Below, piece by piece: positions 41,301 to 50,300 of a DNA stretch of 64,000 nt. Position numbers and translations under genes: made by a program. The DNA lies in NCBI GenBank assembly GCA_038380795.1, contig CM076267.1, positions 16,599,501 to 16,663,500 of the forward strand. Reading direction: 5' to 3'. Under the pieces are notes generated by a model that saw only the letters and a program-made list of their open reading frames with translations, did not search any database and was not told where the DNA came from. Source of the DNA: Pyrocephalus nanus. Taxonomy: Eukaryota > Chordata > Aves > Passeriformes > Tyrannidae. The first letter of the stretch is position 1. Each line of letters begins with the position of its first letter.

Positions 41301-44300
41301 TGCAAACATCTCTGCCCATAGAAACTGTGAGATATTTGCAAGGGACCAGAGAGCAGTGTGCAAGTGACTTTAAGTCCCTTACACCTGATTGAGATACACA
41401 CTGCTGATGATGTTCACTGAGTAGTGTCACTGTGGATCTGTTTCCCAAATAGGGTAACAGGTATGAGTTCTTACAGTTGGCACTGTACTTACTGGTACAT
41501 GTCCATAAATATCTGTCATTTTGTAGCATGACTTACATTTGTCTCTGAGGTCAATGCTATCCTTTTAAATAGCAGCAATAACTCACACTGTAAGTCTATT
41601 TTACAGTATCCCTCCATTTGTAAGAAACAAAAGATAATGAAGGCCTGTGTTTGTTTCTGTGCAACATGGCACAGTTCTGGGAAGGCAGAATATGGCATGA
41701 TCCTCCATTCCTTGCTTTATGAGTTTGGGAGGGAACTCAGGTTATAGGTTAAAGGGTGAATTTTCCTGACAAAGAACCTGAACCTCAGGACAAGACTTGA
41801 AATACTGGACATTTGAGTAGTGGAATTGCTTGGGATAATTTTTAGAAGGTTTGGAAGCATATTTAGTAAAGTGAGATGAGAGAAAATTTATTCTTCTCAT
41901 TCACAAGATATTGTCTACATTTTTAATCTCAACAGATGTCTAGGGCTGCCTTTAGCAGAGAAAATTACCATCACCTTGACATGTTCTCTCAGGTTGTCAA
42001 ACACATATTTTTAAAAGTTATGAGAACTGATTTGGCAATCTGACTGGGTGCTGTGTGTAGAGTGGTCATTTTCTGAGTGATTAACAGCACAGTGTAGCCC
42101 AAACGCTGTCTGTGAAAGGGAGCTGCCTGGTTGGCAGGCAAGTAAGTAGTTGTGTTACACTGCAAGATACTTGTATCTTGAAAAGCCATCCTTGTACCAA
42201 AATCTGGATCAGGACTTTCCTACTGATAAATATGTTTTGGGAATGGGGATGGTAATGTCTGCCTAGCCAGTTTTAACCAGACGTACCATATGTTGCTATC
42301 AAAGCAGCAAGGGTTTTCCTTAGCCATGAGCTACAGACAAGAAGAGAATCATAGCATCATTAAAAGTGCACATGATCTCTAAGTTAATCATCAAGTCCAA
42401 CCATTAACCTAATTTAGTCAAGTCCACCACTAAGCCATGTCCCAAAGTGCCATATCTATACAATTTTTAAATGCCTTCAGGGACAGTGGTTGAACCAGTT
42501 TCCTGAGCAGCCTGTTCCAATGCTTAACAACCCTTTACAAGAAGAAATTTTTCCTAATATTCAATATAAACCTACCCTGGCACAGCTTGAGGCCATTTCC
42601 TCTTGTCCTATCACTTGTTACTTGGGAGAAGGGACAGATCCACACCTGGCCACTCCTTTCAGGGAGTTGTAGAGAGTGATAAGGTCCCCCCAAGCCTTCA
42701 TTTCTTCAGGCTAAACACCCAGCTTATAGGACTTTGTGCTCCAGACCTTTCACCAGCTTTGTTGCCCTTCTTTGACACTAAAGATGATCTGATCCATAAC
42801 CTTCCCCATTATCGAGGTCAGACTGACACACCTGTAGTTCCCCAGATTCTCCCGCTGACCCTTCTGGTTGGTGGATGTCACATTTTCTAACCTCTACTCA
42901 ACTACGTAATATGGAAATGAGTTTCACCTTCCAGCTTCTTTGTTTCTCCACAGGTTATTGGAACATCATTGTCCATGGCCGAAAGCACTCCTACAGACTG
43001 TACACGAAGCTGCTGAATGAAGCCATGCGCTGGGCCTCTGCCATCCAGGGTGTCATTGACAGCAAAGTTCCCATAGAAACACCTACACAGCAACTCATTC
43101 GTGACATCAGGGTAGGTGGCATTATGCCAATTCCCAAGTGAGTTGGGAGCAGCCAAAAATCAAATATGTGACTTTTATTTTGAATTAGCATGTTACCTGA
43201 TCTGCATAAGTCTGGGTTATAACTCAGTGCAATTAAAAATGCAGGATTACACTGGCAAGTATTTGCAAATTCCTGCTTCATCCTTTTCTCTCCTAAGCAT
43301 CCTCCAGACACAAATATAAAAAAGTCCATTCCTACTAGTCATCTGACTGATGTACCCTGGATTTCTCTTCATACCTTAAGCTTGTGTGGTTAAGTACCAG
43401 AGTAAAGGGTGGAAAGAAAATATCCTTCAAGATAGCAAAATTGCACCACTGTAGGAGGAATAATTTTGAAAGGAAAAAAACTTTGCTAAATTAAACATGG
43501 AATCATATTAGAAAACACACTAAAGCATATTTCAGAAGTGTGTGTGTGATGAGCTCTAAATTAAATGTAACTAGGTGGTACTTATTTGGGAAGAAAGAGC
43601 TGGGAGTGAATGTAGAGAATCTTGGAAAATTTCGGCTCAGAGTTCAAGGACAAATAGAACCATAAATATTGTTGGGGAAGGAATATAGGACAGCATGTGG
43701 ATACAAGTTTGTATGTTAGCAACAGGCCCAGATTTTGAACACCATTTTCAGAATTTTGGTTGTTTTTTCTTTAAACACATGTAGTGCAACCAGACAAATT
43801 CAGGAGAACAGGCTCGTTATTACATGCTGGACATGGTGGATCTGTGATCAGAAAGTCCATTAACCATTTACTGTTGAAAGTTTAAAGGATATATGAGGGA
43901 AGAATTATGCCACACATGCCTGTTACGTTACCTGCGTTAGGTGTCAGCCCCAAGCCATGTCTGAAGGCAAGATTCTGTGCTTGGTGACCTGTGTGGTATG
44001 ATGCAGCATGGCTATTCTTGTGTTTAATATTCAGAAATAATGGACAGGGTAATTTTTAGATATGAATTATGCTTTGGTCACCTAGTCCCTCTATGGACCG
44101 CCAGAAATTTAGACAAAGCTGGTTGAGCTTGAACCTAAATGTATGAGGGCATCGTGCAAAGGACTGTCCCTGTTTGAGGATAATTAGTTTTTCTCTCTCT
44201 CTCTCTTTTTTTTTTTTATTTTCAGGAAAACAGCACAAACTTGGAAGTAGTGGAACAGACGTATAGGAGGAACCCAATCTTGCGATATACCCAGCACCCC

Positions 44301-47300
44301 TTGCATTCCCCATTGCTCCCACTACCTTATGGAGATGTTAGTGTCAACTGTAAGTATTTTACCCCACTGGCAGAATCCACTCACATTCTGAGGGCCTGAG
44401 CAACACAAAATTGGTCTGTAAGCTCCCTCTGTGCAGGTGAAGTCTATTTAGGGAAGTGTAACCCCCAGGTTCAGAGGGGGAGCAGTCCCTTTCTCTCTCC
44501 CTTTCTTCTCTGGAAGGTATGCTCTGTCCACTGCTTCTTATCATGGGAACACTGAATCTTGAAGTTAATGGGAGTAGGTAGTTAATCATCCCTCTGGGGG
44601 ACGTGCAGCGTGTCATCCTTTAGCCACAAACTGGGTTGCAAGTGGCTCCAGTGGAAGTACTACAAGAAGATGACATCATGCAGCTGGCAGTAGGATAGTA
44701 TTCCTACAGAAGCTGCTGTAAAACCAAACTAAATGAATCCTTTCTTCAAATGCGTCAGGAACATGAAAGAGCTAGACTGTGTGATAGGCCAGCAGAAAAT
44801 CAAAGGCATTTGCTGATGATTCCAGACTGTTTGACATACTAAAACTGAAAGCTGGTGTTGAAGAGCTATAGAAGAATCTCTAATGTGGAGTGACTGAGTC
44901 ACAAAATCTTTTAAGAAATTAATTTCGATGTGGATATGCGAAGCAGTGTATATGGGAAAAACAGTCTACTGCACAGGTAGTGATCTAGCTCTGCTTAGGA
45001 AAGTGAACACAAATTTACATAGCTTTATGAAAATGCCAACTCCTGTGGTGAGTGCAGAAACAAAACAGCTTACACAAGGTTTTGAAAGCTTAGAAAAGGA
45101 AAAAAACAGTCTTTGCATGGCTGTTTTGGTGTATTGTGCACCTGCATCTTGAATACAGGATGCAGTTTTGCCTTCTAAATATTTTCAAAGATAAGTAAAA
45201 AGATACATAAAAATGATCAAAGGCATCGAAGAACTTACCTACAATTAAGTGACTAAATAAGGCAGGGTTGTTCAGCCTCAGAAAGAAGATTCTAGGGACA
45301 GAAGACTGTCATGGAGAAACTGAAAGGGTACTAACTGCTTGCTATCTGTCATGATATAAGGATGCAATTATGTGGCAGATTAAAAGCCCAGAAAAAATAA
45401 ATTCTGAAATACAGAAAAATTACAGAGCAAGCACTTACGCTGTATAAATTACTGTACAGGGCTGTGTACTGGAATTGCACAGTTCATGCACGGGCACTGG
45501 GAAAGCAATGGCTACAGAGGAGATCAGAAGGACCTAAAGCCCCAGAGATGTGCAAATCAGAATGCAAGCCTGCAGCAGGATGGTATCACATGTGTCTGAG
45601 CAATTCAGAGCAGACATTTAAGTGCTCAAAAAACTGCAGTTTTGGTTTAAGCATTTTAAATCTAAACAATAGGTAAAAGCTGCATCTGCTCAATTTTGCA
45701 GTTTGCGAAAGTTCTTTGTTGGCTCGGGGGTCAAAACTAATTCAGGCACAACACAATTTTGAAAGTACACAAGCCAGGCTTCGGTGGCTGCATTTGGGCA
45801 TCTCAGTTGCAGACACTGAAGCCTGAACTAGATTTAAGTGCTCTTTTCCCTTAAAAAGATCACTCTGCTTTTCTGTACAGGATATCCAGAAATGAATTTG
45901 CAGTGGTGCAAAGTCAGATGTTGGCAAAGACTAATTAAAACTGCATTTGAATGTTTATAGGGGAAGCATTAATGAATTTTGAGTATAAATTAAAGTTCAG
46001 GATATGAGCTCAGGTTGCTGTTAAGATTAGTACAGTTGCTTGTAGTGTTGCTGGGTCATTAGAAAATGGAGACGTTCACCTCTTGTCACTTTTGTGATCA
46101 TTTCCCAGTGCAACAAGAGAAGGGTTACAGCAGCTTACAGGATGAAGCAGTGAAGATCTTCAACTCCCTTCAGGAAATCGAGACAGTGTCTGACCCCATA
46201 CCCATTATCCAAGGCATCCTGCAGACCTGCCATGATTTAAAGCCTCTCCGTGATGAAGTGTACTGTCAGCTCATCAAGCAAACTAACCACATGCCGCATC
46301 CCAACAGTACAGGGAACCTGCACCACTGGCAGCTGATGTGCTGTATGAGCTGCACTTTCCTGCCCAGCAGAGGGATCCTGCGCTACCTCAAGTTCCACCT
46401 TCGAAGGTAAATGTCCCTTTCGTTTGCAGCCTGTTTCCTTTAAGTCTGCTTATCTTCCACTGCCTGTTGTAGTTACCCATCTTGCCCTCCTCCTGTGCAA
46501 ACATCTTCCTGTGGTGTTCCAGCCTCCTACCTTTGCGCACAATTCTTGCTACCAGTTGTTCTGTGTATTCAAACTCCTGCCTTGTCATCCATCTGCTGTG
46601 TAAAAAGGATGTGGAATGTAAGTTACCCAAACAGAATACCATGAGACTGTGGTACAGTAGATCAACAGCTGATGACCTACTGCTTACTAATGTACATAAT
46701 ATTATATATTATTATTATAATATTACTAATGTACAAATAAACATTATCAACCTGCTGGAAAGGTGAGGATCGAACATGGAAATATGTACTACCCTGAGGC
46801 TGGCACAGGCAAGATGTGTAGTATGGAATAGGAGATATACTGTAAATACAAATTATAATTTTTCAGTATTTGTTTAGTTAAGCACATAATGCTTACAATT
46901 TGTAATTTTAATCTGCTTTAGCCCCCCATTTTCATGAACTAAGTAATTTCCATTTCTTCCCAATTCATCTTCAGCATCTGATGCAGCTTTCCAAAGCAGT
47001 GCACATTGGGGCTGAGCTGCAGCCTTGCAGCCTCTCTATTCTTAATGATGAGAAAGATCAATAAAATCTATTTAATTCCTTCCAAGCTAGAAAAGAGTGA
47101 GATGAATTTTGTGTCAGTACACCAAATAGCTACGCACAGGACCTGAGTCTGAGAGGTGCTGAAGAATACTCAGTGCAGCCATTTCATAGTTTTATCACTG
47201 CAATTGCAGATGATTTCATCCTTAGACCTGCTGTCCTTGGAGGGAAGAGAACTGTGTACAAGCGTGTACTTTCTATCTTCTTAGTTATCAAACATACTGT

Positions 47301-50300
47301 AAAAATGCTCAAACACAGCCAGCAAACGAAAAAACCATTAATAATAAAAAAGTTTGATTTCACAGTTTTTATTCTCAGTTTTTTAAATTGAGATAGTCAA
47401 TCGTACTGTTTTCAGGTGGTACTAAACTCCTGATAATTTGAACTGCTTATTTCACACATTGCTGAGCAGTGTCACTGAAGTGACTTTGAAATGACCAGTA
47501 AAAGCAGGTTGTATGGTTTAGGAAATAAGCTTGTATTTCTTGTGGTTGCCCTTGACATCAGTATCTCTACCAAACTCTTTACAGGTTGCATGGTAATATG
47601 TGGTTCACTGTGTAACGGAGTTTTTTTACTTCTTTTTACAATTAGGGTAAAAGACCTCTTTCCAGACTCAGAAATAGACAGGTATGCACAATTCATAAGT
47701 GACTCCCTGAAAAGAACAAAGACGAGGGAGTTTGTGCCCTCCCAGGAGGAAATACAGGCTCTTCTCACCCGTGAAGAAATGACCACAACAGTGTATTGCC
47801 ATGGCGGCGGCTCCTGTAAAATAACCATCAACTCCCACACCAGTGCTGGGGAGGTAATGCATTAGTAGCATTAAGCAGATGAAGAGAAACCTTTTTCCCA
47901 TTTATCTCCAATTTCTCTCTATCTTTTTTTTTTTTCTTTTTAATAACTTTTTGCTGTATCTGTAGGGAAATTTCCACTTACTCTACAAAGCCAGCGCCCA
48001 GGTTGTAGAATATCACCTGACAATTGTGTTGCAAAATCTAAATGCTTCTGGTGTTCTGTTTATTGGAAAGGTACTAATTCTGAAGAATTGTAAACACAGT
48101 TTTCTGGACAAGTAGAAATTCCAATTCATAATGAAATCCTTCTGAAAAGGCTATTCTAGCAGTAACTTAATCATTAGCAGGTCAGAAGCAAAATTCCAAG
48201 TTGCAGTAGTCATGTCTCTGAAAACATTAGTGCTCAACAGAGGAAAAAGTGGGATTGTTATTAGAGGAACTGAGAACGTCATGACATCTGAATCCATTAT
48301 GTGCCTATATCTTGTGCAGAGCTCTAATTTCCCCATCTTAAAAAGGGTAGATTTTTAAAAAAGGGAAATTGAAAAGGTTCAGAGAAGAAAAGCAAGGATG
48401 GTCAAATATAAGTACAGGGAATCATCTTTTAGGGTTAGTATTCATTATTCTGAAAATAAGGTAACTAAGGGAGAAGTGTGATGGAGGTGTATGAAATGAT
48501 GAGTGTCCTGAAGAGGTACTGATTCTTCAGTGTGAAATTGTGTGTAATACCTGTTGTGTGATCTATGTCTCTCCGATTTTGCAGGTGGTTGAAAAGTTGA
48601 TCCGAGGTTTAGCAATGGAGGACAGCCGGAATATGTTTGCGCTCTTTGAACATAATCAGCAGGTCGACCGTGCTGTGGAGAGTCGGGTGATTGTGGCTGA
48701 TATCTTGGCCAAGTTTGAGAGGTAGAAGAATGTTTCATAAAACCTTTAATTCCTAGTTGGATGTAACACTGGATTTCAGAATCCAGGGTTACCTTCAGGT
48801 TGTGAGTTGCACTGTGGATATCCCAGTACTGTGGTGCTTCTCCTTACTGTTTTTTTCCCTTCTCATTCTCTTTCATATCTTACAGACTTGCTGGCTCTGA
48901 AGAAGAAGAGGAGGGACAGTGGCAACTGTATTTTAAGCTTTATTGCTTCTTGGATATTGAGAATGTTCCCAAAGATGGGGTGGAATTTGCCTTCATGTTT
49001 GAGCAGGTAAGCTCACTTCAGGAGAGTTACTTGGTTTCCAGGGTGGCAGAAGCACACGAATATACAGAAAGTTGGCTTACCTTTCATTAGAAGAGGGAAT
49101 GCTGGTTGGAACAGAAGAATTAGTGTTTTGGATTTTTCCCTGGAATGTACCAAGTAGGTACACTGTGAAGTTTTCTAGGTAAGAGAAGTATTAAAACAAA
49201 AGCAAGAAAACTGGCAAAGGCTTAAAAAAATGTAAGATCAAGGATAATAAAATGTTTTTAAATTTTTATCATTACTTTTAAAAGACACAGAAATTTGGAT
49301 AATGATTCAAGATAAATCATTGGAATTAGCTGCTCACAGAACACAAATGTAAAGAAAACTGGAAAGTCTGCAGATCAGCTTACAAGAACAGCACATCCTT
49401 GTGTGTTACCAGAATTAACTATGACACCTATCTTTTGGGCAATTCCTTCTGATTACAGAGAGACTCTTTAGAAGAGTACTACAGACAAAGGAAAAGAGAA
49501 TGTAGTTGACAATGTTTATCTGACAAGTAGTCTTTTTTTTTTTTTTAAGTCACCGTACTCCATACCACAATGATGATGCTTAGATCAGAGGTATGAAAGA
49601 GCCAGTTGGGGTTATAAAACTAAACTGAATGCAGCACCCAGCTGTGTGATTTGTCCCATCTGCATGACTTCTAATGAACACTGACCTTGCCTCAGAAAAT
49701 CATAGCTGGTGAAAATTATTAAAGATGTTATTAAAGGCAGTCAGAGTCACAAAGACTGAAACTCACTGATAGTCAAATAGGTGGCATATTCATCACACAG
49801 ATGAAATGAACATCAAGTATTGTCAAATATTGCCAGTTATAGAATGTCTAGAGAACAGTTGGGAACAAGACATCGTGCTCTGTGTCTTGAATTTATTACA
49901 TCTGACTCTGGTGTTGAATATAATCTCCACACAGGAGCTGGTACAGCACAAAACCAAATTGCCTCAATTTCAGTCTCTCTCATCTGTTCCAGACATGAAT
50001 GGTCTCACTGTAGGACTTCTTGTGCAGGGTAAGAACCCACTCAGAGATCTTTGTCCTGTCCAGGTTTGCAGAAAGGGTTATTTCCCCCACATTGACCAGT
50101 TGCAGACTTTGACTTATTTATTGCAGTGTCTCCTATGACCTCCTGAATTGTGTCTTTCCTACCAGGATTGGCAGATGCCATAGGAAGCTGTACATGGACC
50201 CAATTGTGAATAAAGTGTGCTTCTGCTTTCTAATGAGTCTTGGGGACTTTTTTTTGTTTGTAGGCTCATGAAAGCCTCATAGATGGTCATTTTCCGGCAC

